Below the pieces are notes generated by a model. The model was given only the letters and a program-made list of their open reading frames with translations. It did not search any database and was not told where the DNA came from. A stretch of 64,000 nt of DNA from Bradyrhizobium sp. ISRA430. GTDB lineage: Bacteria > Pseudomonadota > Alphaproteobacteria > Rhizobiales > Xanthobacteraceae. How positions within the stretch are numbered: position 1 is the first letter of the stretch; each line of letters begins with the position of its first letter. The DNA lies in the NCBI RefSeq assembly GCF_029909975.1, contig NZ_CP094516.1, positions 2,170,001 through 2,234,000 of the forward strand. Reading direction: 5' to 3'. The position numbers and the translations under genes are program-made. Shown here in pieces: positions 54,049-64,000 of the stretch.

Positions 54049-54822
54049 CTACCAGCAAGTGTAGCCGCCATCCACCAGCACGATGCTGCCGGTCATCAGG
54101 CTCGCGGCCTCGGAAGAGAGGAACAGCACGACGGAGGCGATCTCCTCCACCTGCCCCATCCGCGCCATCGGGGTTCCGCCGATCCAGGCGTCATACATCT
54201 TCGGATTGCTCTTTACGAAGGCATTGAGCGGCGTCTCGATATATGTCGGCGCGACCGCATTGACGCGAATGCCGCGCGCACCCCATTCGGCAGCCAGCGA
54301 CTTGGTCAGATGATGCACCGCGGCCTTGGAGGCATTGTAGAAGCACTGCTCCTGCGGCTTATTGACGATGAAGCCGGACATCGAGCCGACATTGACGATG
54401 GCGCCGCTGTTCGCCTTCAGCATGTGCTTGCCGAACTCTCGGCAGCACCAGAAGGTGCCATTGAGATTGACGTCGATGACGTTCAGCCAGTGCTCATCCG
54501 TCACAGTCTCGGCCGGGGTCTCGCTGCGTGCAATGCCGGCATTGTTGACGAGGATGTCGACCTTGCCGTGGCGCGCCACGAGATCGCCCGCAACCTCCGC
54601 CACGCGTTTGGTGTCGGTCACGTCCATGATCACGGTTTCGGTGTCGTAACCCTTTGACTTCAGGCCGGCTCGGGCGCTGTCGGCGACCTTGCTGTCCCGA
54701 TCGCCAATGATGACCCTGGCGCCGGCTTCCGCGAGCGCCTCGGCGCAGGCGAGCCCGATACCCTGCCCGCCGCCGGTGATGAACGCCGTCTTGCCGTTCA
54801 GCTTGAATTTTTCCAGGTACAT
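54049..54822 (-). CDS. SDR-family polyol/sugar dehydrogenase
   Basis: A 257-residue short-chain dehydrogenase. The cofactor loop is FITGGGQGIGLACAEAL; an acidic Asp in VIIGDRD ends strand 2, suggesting NAD preference. NNAGIA follows. The catalytic Ser is in VGSMSG and the Tyr-x3-Lys is in FYNASKAAVHH. It ends in ILVDGGYTCW. Position in an ABC polyol operon with two kinases suggests oxidation of a pentitol or hexitol to a ketose. Xylitol, D-arabitol, ribitol and sorbitol are all possible. Confidence 0.88.
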   Translation of the reverse strand: MYLEKFKLNGKTAFITGGGQGIGLACAEALAEAGARVIIGDRDSKVADSARAGLKSKGYDTETVIMDVTDTKRVAEVAGDLVARHGKVDILVNNAGIARSETPAETVTDEHWLNVIDVNLNGTFWCCREFGKHMLKANSGAIVNVGSMSGFIVNKPQEQCFYNASKAAVHHLTKSLAAEWGARGIRVNAVAPTYIETPLNAFVKSNPKMYDAWIGGTPMARMGQVEEIASVVLFLSSEAASLMTGSIVLVDGGYTCW

Positions 54823-54856
54823 GTTGGTTTTCCCGTTTCTTGTCTGCCCCAGTTGA

Positions 54857-55864
<1,008 letters not shown>

Positions 55865-55879
55865 GATCCGGCAGCCCTT

Positions 55880-56710
55880 CTACTTCACAGCGCCAAAGGT
55901 GAGCCCGCGCACGAGCTGCTTCTGGCTGAACCAACCGAGGACGAGAATGGGTGCGATCGCCAGCGTCGACGCCGCCGACAGTTTTGCCCAGAACAGCCCT
56001 TCCGGGCTCGAATACGAGGCGATGAACACGGTAAGCGGCGCAGCGCTCGAGGTCGACAAATTGAGCGTCCAAAACGCCTCGTTCCAGGCGAGGATCAGAT
56101 TGAGCAGCAATGTCGAGGCAAGGCCCGGGATCGCCATCGGCGTCAGCACATAGACGAGCTCGCGGCCGACGGTGGCGCCGTCCATGCGCGCGGCTTCCAG
56201 GATGTCGCGCGGGATTTCCTTGAAATAGGTGAAGAGCATCCAGATCACGATCGGCAGATTGCCGAGGCAGAGGATGAAGACGAGGCCGATGCGGGAATCG
56301 AGCAGGCCGAAGCTCTTGTAGATCAGGTAGATCGGCACCAGCACGCCGACCGGCGGCATCATCTTGGTCGAGAGCATCCAGAGCAGGATGTCCTTGGTGC
56401 GCTTGGTCGGCGAGAACGCCATCGACCAGGCCGCCGGAATTGCGATCAGCAGCGCGATCAGCGTCGAACCGCCGGCGATGATGATCGAGTTCAGCGCATG
56501 GTGCAGATAGTCGCTGCGCTCCTGTACGGTCGCATAGTTTTCCGTGGTCCAGTGAAAGAACAGGAAGGACGGCGGAACAGCAAAGGCCTCGAGCTCGGTC
56601 TTGAAGCTCGCCAGCACCATCCACAGGATCGGAAAGAAGATCAGGAAGCCGCACAGCCAAGCTGCCACCGTGGATACCGCCACCCGCCGACTCGTCGCCA
56701 TCCGTGCCAT
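55880..56710 (-). CDS. Polyol/sugar ABC transporter permease (SmoG type)
   Basis: A 276-residue inner-membrane permease. Six helices are expected, the first at VAAWLCGFLIFFPILWMVLASF. The MalG-family EAA loop is EAARMDGATVGRELVYVLTPMAIPG and the C-terminus is KQLVRGLTFGAVK. It begins three bases after the other permease stop. Confidence 0.9.
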   Translation of the reverse strand: MARMATSRRVAVSTVAAWLCGFLIFFPILWMVLASFKTELEAFAVPPSFLFFHWTTENYATVQERSDYLHHALNSIIIAGGSTLIALLIAIPAAWSMAFSPTKRTKDILLWMLSTKMMPPVGVLVPIYLIYKSFGLLDSRIGLVFILCLGNLPIVIWMLFTYFKEIPRDILEAARMDGATVGRELVYVLTPMAIPGLASTLLLNLILAWNEAFWTLNLSTSSAAPLTVFIASYSSPEGLFWAKLSAASTLAIAPILVLGWFSQKQLVRGLTFGAVK

Positions 56711-56713
56711 GGC

Positions 56714-57586
56714 TCAGGCCTCCAGGTTCCGGCCGACGATGCGGACGAGGAAGAAGGCGACGATGTTGGCGATCACCACCGCGACGAGGCCGCCCGCGGA
56801 CGCACTGCCGACGTCGAACTGGATCAGCGCCTGCGAATAGATCAGGAAAGCGATGTTGGTGGTCTGAAGGCCCGGCCCGCCGCCGGTGGTGACGAAGATC
56901 TCGGCGAACACCGTGAGCAGGAAGATGGTCTCGATCAGGATCACCACCGTGATCGGACGCGCGAGGTGCGGCAGCGTGATGTAGATGAAGGTCGAGACCG
57001 CGCTGGCGCCGTCCATCTCGGCGGCCTCCTTCTGCTCCTCGTCGAGCGATTGCAGCGCAGTGAGCAAGATCAGCGTCGCGAACGGCAGCCATTGCCAGGC
57101 GACGATCAGGATCACCGAGAACAGCGGCACGTCGTTGAACCAGTCGATCGGCGTCAGTCCGAACAGCGACGCGAGCCAGGCGAACAGCCCGGATACCGGA
57201 TGCATCAACAGGTTCTTCCAGACCAGTGCGCTCACCGTCGGCATCACGAAGAACGGCGCGATCACCATCAGCCGCACGATGTTGCGGCCAATCACGGGCT
57301 GATCGAGCAGCAGCGCCAGGGGAATACCGAGCAGGATGGTCAGCGCAAGTACCGAGCCGACCAGCACCAGCGTGTTCTGGAGCGAAGCGAGGAAGGCGGG
57401 ATCAGTGAGGAAGTAGCGGAAATTTTCCAGCCCGACGAACGCTTCCGAGCCGGGATCGAGCAGGCTGTAATGCAGCGTCGAGAAATAGATCGTCAGCGCG
57501 AGCGGGACGATCATCCAGATGAACAAGAGCCCGACCGCAGGCGTCAGGAGCGAACGCGCAAGAAACTGCGTCTGCCGGGTTGCCAT
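56714..57586 (-). CDS. Polyol/sugar ABC transporter permease (SmoF type)
   Basis: A 290-residue inner-membrane permease. The open frame is longer, but ATG 57586 follows AGGAG and begins MATRQTQFLARSLLTPAVGL. The first helix is LLTPAVGLLFIWMIVPLALTIYFS, and the EAA loop is EAAEMDGASAVSTFIYITLPHLARP. A stem-loop lies between it and the binding-protein gene. Confidence 0.9.
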   Translation of the reverse strand: MATRQTQFLARSLLTPAVGLLFIWMIVPLALTIYFSTLHYSLLDPGSEAFVGLENFRYFLTDPAFLASLQNTLVLVGSVLALTILLGIPLALLLDQPVIGRNIVRLMVIAPFFVMPTVSALVWKNLLMHPVSGLFAWLASLFGLTPIDWFNDVPLFSVILIVAWQWLPFATLILLTALQSLDEEQKEAAEMDGASAVSTFIYITLPHLARPITVVILIETIFLLTVFAEIFVTTGGGPGLQTTNIAFLIYSQALIQFDVGSASAGGLVAVVIANIVAFFLVRIVGRNLEA

Positions 57587-57614
57587 CTCTGGCTTCTCCT
57601 TTGCCGGGAAGAAG

Positions 57615-57646
57615 GCGACCATCCGTCGGTTGGGGCGGATGGCCGC
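57615..57646 (-). terminator. Intercistronic hairpin between binding protein and permease genes
   Basis: GCGACCATCCG (57615-57625) and CGGATGGCCGC (57636-57646) pair at 10 of 11 positions. A second small GAGCTC/GAGCTC stem sits at 57653-57672, closer to the binding-protein stop. Such hairpins often protect the 3' end of the binding-protein message so that it is made in excess over the permeases; partial termination is the alternative. Confidence 0.45.
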
Positions 57647-57682
57647 CAGTTTGAGCTCAGGAGGGAGAGCTCGGGTTTCGCC

Positions 57683-58996
<1,314 letters not shown>

Positions 58997-59017
58997 GATG
59001 ACCTCCCTACTCGCGTT

Positions 59018-59073
59018 TTGAGCATATGCCCACGCGTTGAGCGTATGTTCAACCCAAGGCGAAGCGTTGTCAA
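59018..59073 (-). promoter_or_regulatory. Promoter and tandem operators of the polyol operon
   Basis: Minus-strand -35 TTGACA at 59068-59073. Two direct copies TTGAGCATATG (59018-59028) and TTGAGCGTATG (59037-59047) lie downstream, 19 bases apart. The second sits within an imperfect dyad GTTGAGCGTATGTTCAAC (59036-59053, 7 of 9 pairs) that covers the expected -10 region, so a bound repressor would block the polymerase. The divided copies lie just before the ribosome site of the binding-protein gene. Confidence 0.6.
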
Positions 59074-59141
59074 GCAGGCGCACGGGTCATCCAGCGACTT
59101 CTGAGTGCTGCGGTGCGGGAGGGAGACGCCGCACCATCGCC

Positions 59142-59247
59142 CGTCATGCCCCGCGAAGGCGGGGCATCCAGTACTCCGTGCGGTCAGTTGGTTTGCCCCA
59201 AGCGGGGCCGCGGCGTACTGGATCATCCGCTTTCGCGGATGATGACA
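59142..59247. repeat. REP-like compound hairpin element
   Basis: Two strong stems, ATGCCCCGC/GCGGGGCAT (59146-59167) and ATCATCCGC/GCGGATGAT (59222-59244), are held together by outer arms CCAGTAC (59168-59174) and GTACTGG (59215-59221). The arrangement of CGTCATGCCCCGC ... GTACTGGATC ... GATGACAG is typical of dispersed intergenic palindromes of Bradyrhizobium-like genomes (style recognised, copy number not measured). It separates the regulator from the operon. Confidence 0.7.
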
Positions 59248-59305
59248 GCATTACGGATGGCAAGACCGCCTACCAAACTTGGAAGATGTTGAGAAAGCGA
59301 GCCGC

Positions 59306-60256
59306 CTACCGCTCGAGGATCGCCCGGGCGGTGACTTCGTCGGTGATCAGCCCGTTGATCAGGCGGCCGTTGAGCGCAGCCGCGATTGCTGGAACTTTTG
59401 CCGCACCGACTGCGGCGCCGATCGTCGTGGTTTTGGCCGGCACGTCGGGGGGAATGCTGGTAAGGCGCTTGTTGGTCCCGGCCTTGAGCAGACGGCCCTT
59501 GGAATCATAGGCCCAGCCGGTGATCTCGCCGATCGCGCCGAGACGCATCATCTCGAACAATTCGTCGCGGGTGACGAAGCCGTCGATGTGGACCTGCGCC
59601 TTCTGATCCATCTGACCGATGCCGACGAGGCGAAGATCGGCCTTGGCCGCCACCGCCTTCACCCTCGCGATCGGCTCGATGCGGACCATCTTGTTTCGCT
59701 CGTCCTCCGACGACATCAGGAACGGCAGCGGCATCGGATAGTGCCGTGCGCCGGTGCGGTCGGCGAGGCGGCCGACGGTATCGTAGAAGCTCGCCGACCC
59801 ATCGGCGGAGATGTTGCCGACCAGGGAGACGATCTGGTGATTGGGCCGATCGATCGGCGTGACGCGCTCGACGGCGGCGCGCACCGCCCGCCCCGTACCC
59901 AGCGCGACGATCACGGGCGTCTCGGAGCGCAGCGTTGAGTCGAGCAGATTGGCGCAGCGTTCGGCAATTCCCGCGGTTGCCTGCGGCGCCGCAGGATCCG
60001 CCGGCACCACCTCGCAATGGGCGAGATCAAACCGCTCCTTCAGGCGCGCCGCCAATTCCATGCAAGCGGCAATGGGATGTTCGAGCCGGAACGTAATCAG
60101 CCGCTCGGCAAGGCATAGCGAGACCAGACGCTGCGCCGACGCACGCGAGACCTGGAGCATTTTTGCGATCTCGTCCTGCGTATGGCCGGCAATGAAATAG
60201 AGCCAGCCGGCGCGCGCGGCATCGTCGAGCCTGGATTTTTCATTCTCGGCGGCCAT
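59306..60256 (-). CDS. SorC/DeoR-type sugar-binding transcriptional regulator
   Basis: A 316-residue regulator: a helix-turn-helix at about 25-50 (AGHTQDEIAKMLQVSRASAQRLVSLCL) and a C-terminal sugar-phosphate-binding domain with VIVALGTGRAVRAAV and LVGNISADGSASFYDTVGRLADRTGA. Members are usually repressors relieved by phosphorylated sugars. It lies just upstream of the polyol operon, in the same direction, and is the natural owner of the tandem operators at 59018-59053. Confidence 0.88.
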   Translation of the reverse strand: MAAENEKSRLDDAARAGWLYFIAGHTQDEIAKMLQVSRASAQRLVSLCLAERLITFRLEHPIAACMELAARLKERFDLAHCEVVPADPAAPQATAGIAERCANLLDSTLRSETPVIVALGTGRAVRAAVERVTPIDRPNHQIVSLVGNISADGSASFYDTVGRLADRTGARHYPMPLPFLMSSEDERNKMVRIEPIARVKAVAAKADLRLVGIGQMDQKAQVHIDGFVTRDELFEMMRLGAIGEITGWAYDSKGRLLKAGTNKRLTSIPPDVPAKTTTIGAAVGAAKVPAIAAALNGRLINGLITDEVTARAILER

Positions 60257-60263
60257 GGCAGCG

Positions 60264-60929
60264 TCAAGCGTCCTTCCAGAAATCGATCATGCGCGAGAAG
60301 ACCCGATCAGCCCCGGCGCTGCCCAATATAGCGCGGCCGTCGCGGCCGCGATAATGGCTGCCGCCGACAAATCCCCAGACGGTCATGCCGGCGGCCTTCG
60401 CCGCCTGCACGCCGCTGACGCTGTCCTCGATCACCAGCGTGCGCGCCGGATCGGCGTCCATCCTCGCCGCCGCATGGAGGAAGAGATCCGGCGCCGGCTT
60501 GCCGTGCTTCACCATCTGTGCCGTGTAGAGCCGGTCGCCGAAATGCGGTCTGAGGCCGGTGACATCAAGCGAGAGCGAGACACGGTCGAGGTCGCTGGAC
60601 GAAGCCACGCAGAACGGCGCGCCCAGTTCGGACACCACGGCGCTCACCCCGGGAACCGGTGCGAGCGAGGCGGCAAATGTCTTCAGGACGTGCGACTTCA
60701 GCCGCGGCAGAAATCCCTCCGGCACGACCTGCCCGACTTCGCGATAGTGCTGTTCGATCGCCTTCGTGCTGCGTCCGAGGAACAGTTCGAGTGCTCGTTC
60801 TGCGCTGAGCGCGATCCCGAATTCCGCCAACACCTCGGACAGACAGCGGCAGCTCAGCAGCTCGCTGTCGACGAGCACGCCGTCGCAGTCGAAGATGATC
60901 AGATCAGGCTTCGGGCGGCCATTTTCCAT
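60264..60929 (-). CDS. HAD-superfamily phosphatase (beta-phosphoglucomutase-like)
   Basis: A 221-residue HAD hydrolase. Motif I is FDCDGVLVDSE (nucleophile and acid Asp), motif II is the Ser of CVASSSDLD, motif III is the Lys of KHGKPAPDLFL and motif IV VIEDSVSGVQAAKAAG. Next to two sugar kinases and a sugar regulator it probably dephosphorylates a sugar or polyol phosphate, perhaps the regulator's inducer. It ends seven bases before the regulator start, so the two are probably co-transcribed. Confidence 0.85.
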   Translation of the reverse strand: MENGRPKPDLIIFDCDGVLVDSELLSCRCLSEVLAEFGIALSAERALELFLGRSTKAIEQHYREVGQVVPEGFLPRLKSHVLKTFAASLAPVPGVSAVVSELGAPFCVASSSDLDRVSLSLDVTGLRPHFGDRLYTAQMVKHGKPAPDLFLHAAARMDADPARTLVIEDSVSGVQAAKAAGMTVWGFVGGSHYRGRDGRAILGSAGADRVFSRMIDFWKDA

Positions 60930-61004
60930 CCGGCCATTCGATCATATACCCAATCGATGGGCAATAGCTCACCTGGAACACGTCGTCGCGGGCTTTCCAG
61001 CGCC

Positions 61005-62915
61005 TTAATGCGCCAACTGGCGGTAGATCGCCGGCAGCGCGGCGGGCAAGCGCCGGATATTGCCGACGATCGCGTAACCGCCGCGCCCGAACAGCGTCGG
61101 AAAGTAACACTGCGCGGTCGCATCGACCGTGACGCCGAACACGGCGATGCCGAGCCGCCGCGCCTCCCGCACGGATTTGCGGGTGTCTTCGATCGCAAAA
61201 CGTCCCTCGTAGTGATCGACATCGTTCGGTTTGCCATCGGTCAGAACGAGCAGCAGCTTCTTGCGCTGTGGCTGGCGGGCAAGCTCGGCCGTCACGTGGC
61301 GCACAGCCGCACCGATCCTCGTGTAATAGCCCGGCCTGAGCGCGCCGATCCGGCGCTCCACTGTCCCGCTCATGGGTTCGCCGAAGGCCTTGATGGTCTC
61401 TAACCGCACCCAGGACCGCCTGCGTGATGTAAAGGTCAGGATGCTGTGGTGATCGCCACAAGCCGAAAGCCCATGGGCGAGCACCAGAAGCGCCTCCTTC
61501 TCGACGTCCAGCACGCGGTGACCATCGATCCACGCATCGGTCGATAGCGAGACGTCGACCAGCAGGGTGACGGCGAGATCGTGGCCCTGCGGCCGCATGG
61601 CCACATGGACGCGATCGAGCCCGCCGCTGCCGGCACGCAGATCGCAGCGTGCACGCACCAGCGCGTCGAGATCGAGGTCGTATCCGTCCGCCTGCGCCCG
61701 CATCAATTCGTGACGCGGTCGCAAGACCTCGAACCTGCGTCGCACCTGGCGGATCTGATGGCGCATGCTCTCATCCGGCACCCAGCACTCGCCGCTCTCG
61801 GCCGCATCGGCGGCGAGCACGCGGCAATGATCCGGCAGGTACGCTCCGCTGCGATAATCCCATTCCGGATAGGTGAGGCTGGCGTCGAGCCGCAAAGCAT
61901 CAATGGCCTCCGGCGGCAGGTCGAGATCGAATTTAAGCCGGGTTGCGGGCTTGCCGCTCCGCCGCCCGAGTGTGATCTCGTCGAGATCGTCGGCCGCCTT
62001 CTGCGCGTCCTCGTCTTCGCTGTCGTCGGCGGGACGATCGACATGGACCATCTCGGCCATCGCGAGGATTTTTTCGAAGCGGTTCAGCACGAAGGGATCA
62101 CGGCGGGCACCGTCCTCGCGCTCGCGGATGGCGAAGCGCTTGCGATCGTCCGGTGGCGTGGACGCCGCAGTCCCGGTGGCCTCGTCGTCATGCGTTCCCG
62201 CCGGCGCGAGGTCGCGCGTCCAGCAATCGCCCCAGAGCGGGCAAGGCAGAATGGCGTGATATCCTGGCGGCGCCTGGTCCGGGAGCGGCCCCGTGCCCAT
62301 CATGGCCGGCCATAGCTTGCCCGCCGGCCGCGCTTCGGCGCCAAGCAGGGCGAGCACGATCTGCTCCATCTCCTGCTCGATGCGCGGCAATGGCCGGCGC
62401 GGCCGGGCCATGGCTGTTGCCGCGGTCAGCTGCGCGTAATCTTCGGTCAGGCCGGGACATTCCGCCAGCACGAGGACCGCGATTTCGCTCGCACGCCGCA
62501 ACATCAGGAGATCGCGCCGCAGCGGATCGACCTCTTCGATCGCTTCGGCGGGAGCGAATGCGAACCACGCGGCGAGCCACCGATACAACGCCGCGTTCAG
62601 CGCACGATCGGCAAAGATCGCGATCCGGTCGGGAAGGAACACGGTCGCGGCGTCACGTCCGGGCTGATCGAGGCGCTCATCGCCGAGGCCGATGCGTTGC
62701 CGCCATCCGAGCCTGTGTCCCGCACGGCGGGCGCCGGCGCTGGCGATCTGGACGCCGGCCTCGCCGCCGAGCGCGCGGAACATCACCGCAATCCGCGGGC
62801 GCACCTCGCTAAGCGAGAGCGCATGCTCGGCATGAACCGGATAGCTCGCGGTGCCGCCGACCAGGCGATGCCAGGCGCGACCGACCGTCTCTTCCAGCTC
62901 GAGGAAATCGAGCAT
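61005..62915 (-). CDS. norD: Nitric oxide reductase activation protein NorD
   Basis: A 636-residue cytosolic protein with a C-terminal von Willebrand A domain whose metal site is DVSLSTD, followed by LVLTDGKPNDVDHYEGRFAIEDTR. The N-terminal half is the NorD-specific region. It works with the NorQ ATPase to load iron into, or assemble, nitric oxide reductase NorBC. It lies ten bases after norQ in the usual norCBQD order. Confidence 0.92.
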   Translation of the reverse strand: MLDFLELEETVGRAWHRLVGGTASYPVHAEHALSLSEVRPRIAVMFRALGGEAGVQIASAGARRAGHRLGWRQRIGLGDERLDQPGRDAATVFLPDRIAIFADRALNAALYRWLAAWFAFAPAEAIEEVDPLRRDLLMLRRASEIAVLVLAECPGLTEDYAQLTAATAMARPRRPLPRIEQEMEQIVLALLGAEARPAGKLWPAMMGTGPLPDQAPPGYHAILPCPLWGDCWTRDLAPAGTHDDEATGTAASTPPDDRKRFAIREREDGARRDPFVLNRFEKILAMAEMVHVDRPADDSEDEDAQKAADDLDEITLGRRSGKPATRLKFDLDLPPEAIDALRLDASLTYPEWDYRSGAYLPDHCRVLAADAAESGECWVPDESMRHQIRQVRRRFEVLRPRHELMRAQADGYDLDLDALVRARCDLRAGSGGLDRVHVAMRPQGHDLAVTLLVDVSLSTDAWIDGHRVLDVEKEALLVLAHGLSACGDHHSILTFTSRRRSWVRLETIKAFGEPMSGTVERRIGALRPGYYTRIGAAVRHVTAELARQPQRKKLLLVLTDGKPNDVDHYEGRFAIEDTRKSVREARRLGIAVFGVTVDATAQCYFPTLFGRGGYAIVGNIRRLPAALPAIYRQLAH

Positions 62916-62925
62916 TGCACCGCCC

Positions 62926-63738
62926 TCAGGAGATCACGGCGCGCGTGACGTCGAGCAGGGCCGCCTTGACATCGGCATCATCGGTCAAGGGCTCGATCAT
63001 GCCCGCCAGCACGGCCTCGGCGGTCGGGACGCCGGCTGCGATCAGGGTCGCGCAATAGACGACGAGCCGCGTCGAGACACCCTCCTCCAGGTCGTGTCCT
63101 TTCAGCGCCCGCAGCCGGCCGGCGAGCTGAACCAGCGGCCGCACGCGCTCCGGCGTGAGACCGCTTTCGGCCGCCACCACCGCGACCTCCTGCTCCGGCG
63201 GCAGGAAGCCGAACTCGATGGCGATGAAGCGCTGCCGCGTCGATGGTTTCAGCGCCTTCAGGAGCGTCTGGTAACCGGGATTGTAGGAGACCACCAGCAT
63301 GAAGCTCGCAGGCGCCGCGAGCTCCTCGCCGGTGCGCTCGAGCGGCAGGATGCGGCGATCGTCTGTGAGCGGATGCAGGACGACGGTCACGTCCTTGCGC
63401 GCCTCCACTACCTCGTCGAGATAGCAGATGCCGCCTTCTCTCACCGAACGCGTCAGCGGACCATCAGTCCAAACGGTGTCGCCGCCCCTCAAGAGATAGC
63501 GGCCGGTGAGATCGGCCGCGGTGAGATCGTCGTGGCAGGCGACGGTATGGAGCGGCAAGCGAAGGCGCCCCGCCATATGGGCGACGAAGCGCGTCTTGCC
63601 GCAGCCGGTCGGCCCCTTGAGCAGAACCGGCAGGCGATGACGCCAGGCATGTTCGAACAGCGCGCATTCGTGGCCGCTCGCGACATAGGCCGGAAGCTCG
63701 GACGCGGGCGTCGTCACGGCGTGAAGTGCAGGTTTCAT
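62926..63738 (-). CDS. norQ: AAA+ ATPase NorQ (CbbQ/NirQ/NorQ family)
   Basis: A 270-residue MoxR-type AAA+ ATPase. Walker A is LLKGPTGCGKTRFV (about residues 40-50), Walker B is GGICYLDEVVEARKD, sensor 1 lies at FMLVVSYNPGYQ, and SLKPSTRQRFIAIEF-type AL KPSTRQRF is the arginine finger region. It remodels nitric oxide reductase with NorD. It follows norB by 62 bases. Confidence 0.92.
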   Translation of the reverse strand: MKPALHAVTTPASELPAYVASGHECALFEHAWRHRLPVLLKGPTGCGKTRFVAHMAGRLRLPLHTVACHDDLTAADLTGRYLLRGGDTVWTDGPLTRSVREGGICYLDEVVEARKDVTVVLHPLTDDRRILPLERTGEELAAPASFMLVVSYNPGYQTLLKALKPSTRQRFIAIEFGFLPPEQEVAVVAAESGLTPERVRPLVQLAGRLRALKGHDLEEGVSTRLVVYCATLIAAGVPTAEAVLAGMIEPLTDDADVKAALLDVTRAVIS

Positions 63739-63800
63739 GATCTCTCTCCGGAATTCCTGACGGGCGGCCGCGCTTTTTCTTGCGCAGCCGCCCCTCGCGC

Positions 63801-64000
63801 CTATTCGGCAGGTTGTAGCGCGGCGGGGATGGCCGCCTGCTTCTCGCGGCCGGGCACGAGCACCGCCCAGACGAACATCAGCGCGGAGATGCCGACGAAT
63901 ACGCCGGAGCCGAGGCGAACCCAGTAGAACATCGCGAGCTGATCCTGCACGTCCATGTAGCTCTGACCTAGCACGCGCTGGAGATGGACCTGGATCACGC
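63801..64000 (-). CDS. norB: Nitric oxide reductase cytochrome b subunit NorB, C-terminal fragment
   Basis: The last 66 residues of a gene that continues past the right edge. YMDVQDQLAMFYWVRLGSGVFVG and the closing transmembrane helix ISALMFVWAVLVPGRE match the NorB end, and norQ and norD follow in the normal order. NorB holds the haem b/b3-non-haem iron site that reduces NO to N2O. norC should lie beyond the edge. Confidence 0.9.
   Translation of the reverse strand, partial: VIQVHLQRVLGQSYMDVQDQLAMFYWVRLGSGVFVGISALMFVWAVLVPGREKQAAIPAALQPAE

Overview
The window is high-GC (mid-60s percent by eye) alphaproteobacterial chromosome, most like Bradyrhizobium or a close relative. The clues are the aerobic cob gene set, DUF1127, GAF-kinase and TolB/TPR-type genes, REP-like hairpin repeats, and a norBQD cluster. 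The assignment is by gene content and style only. No rRNA, tRNA, CRISPR array, transposase or phage gene was found.

Layout. 1-3.1 kb: a dipeptide/oligopeptide ABC transporter (binding protein and two permeases, the second cut by the window edge). 3.1-3.7 kb: non-coding, with palindromes. 3.7-6.3 kb: an MFS exporter convergent with a succinate-semialdehyde-dehydrogenase-type enzyme, sharing a strong terminator. 6.5-10.5 kb: a cobalamin riboswitch followed by a FhuA/FegA-like TonB-dependent receptor and a PepSY membrane protein. 10.6-32.4 kb: the aerobic cobalamin pathway. A second cobalamin riboswitch heads a roughly 15-kb minus-strand operon (DUF1636, cobW, cobN, cobG, cobH, cobI, cobJ, cobL, cobE, cobM, cobB, cobA, cobF, cobT). 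cobK is embedded in it on the opposite strand. A divergent plus-strand unit carries cobO and cobQ, followed by cobC/cobD (minus) and cobP-cobS-bluB (plus). Together they make adenosylcobalamin with its own dimethylbenzimidazole ligand. The CobS/CobT cobaltochelatase subunits and CobR are not in the window.

32.4-38.5 kb is a patch of accessory genes: a signal-peptide methyltransferase, a GAF histidine kinase flanked by near-identical 24-bp repeats, a secreted alpha/beta hydrolase, a DUF1127 protein and a winged-helix/TolB/TPR protein. 38.6-41.3 kb is a LysR regulator divergent from an mhqO-type dioxygenase and an mhqD-type hydrolase; the hydrolase carries a one-base frameshift. Next come a CorA transporter and a second frameshifted gene, an amidase. 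44.4-51.3 kb is a second peptide-type ABC operon (amidase, two permeases, two ATPases, binding protein). 51.4-60.9 kb is a polyol ABC operon of smoEFGK type with an SDR dehydrogenase, FGGY kinase, PfkB kinase, SorC-type repressor and HAD phosphatase. 61.0-64.0 kb is norD, norQ and the 3' end of norB (nitric oxide reductase), so the organism probably denitrifies or detoxifies NO.

The most unusual points are: the siderophore-receptor/PepSY pair placed under B12 control; cobK nested antisense inside the cob operon with its start codon overlapping that of cobL; a DUF1636 cysteine protein leading the cob operon; and two single-G-loss frameshifts within 3 kb. I saw no wholly unknown multi-gene system.
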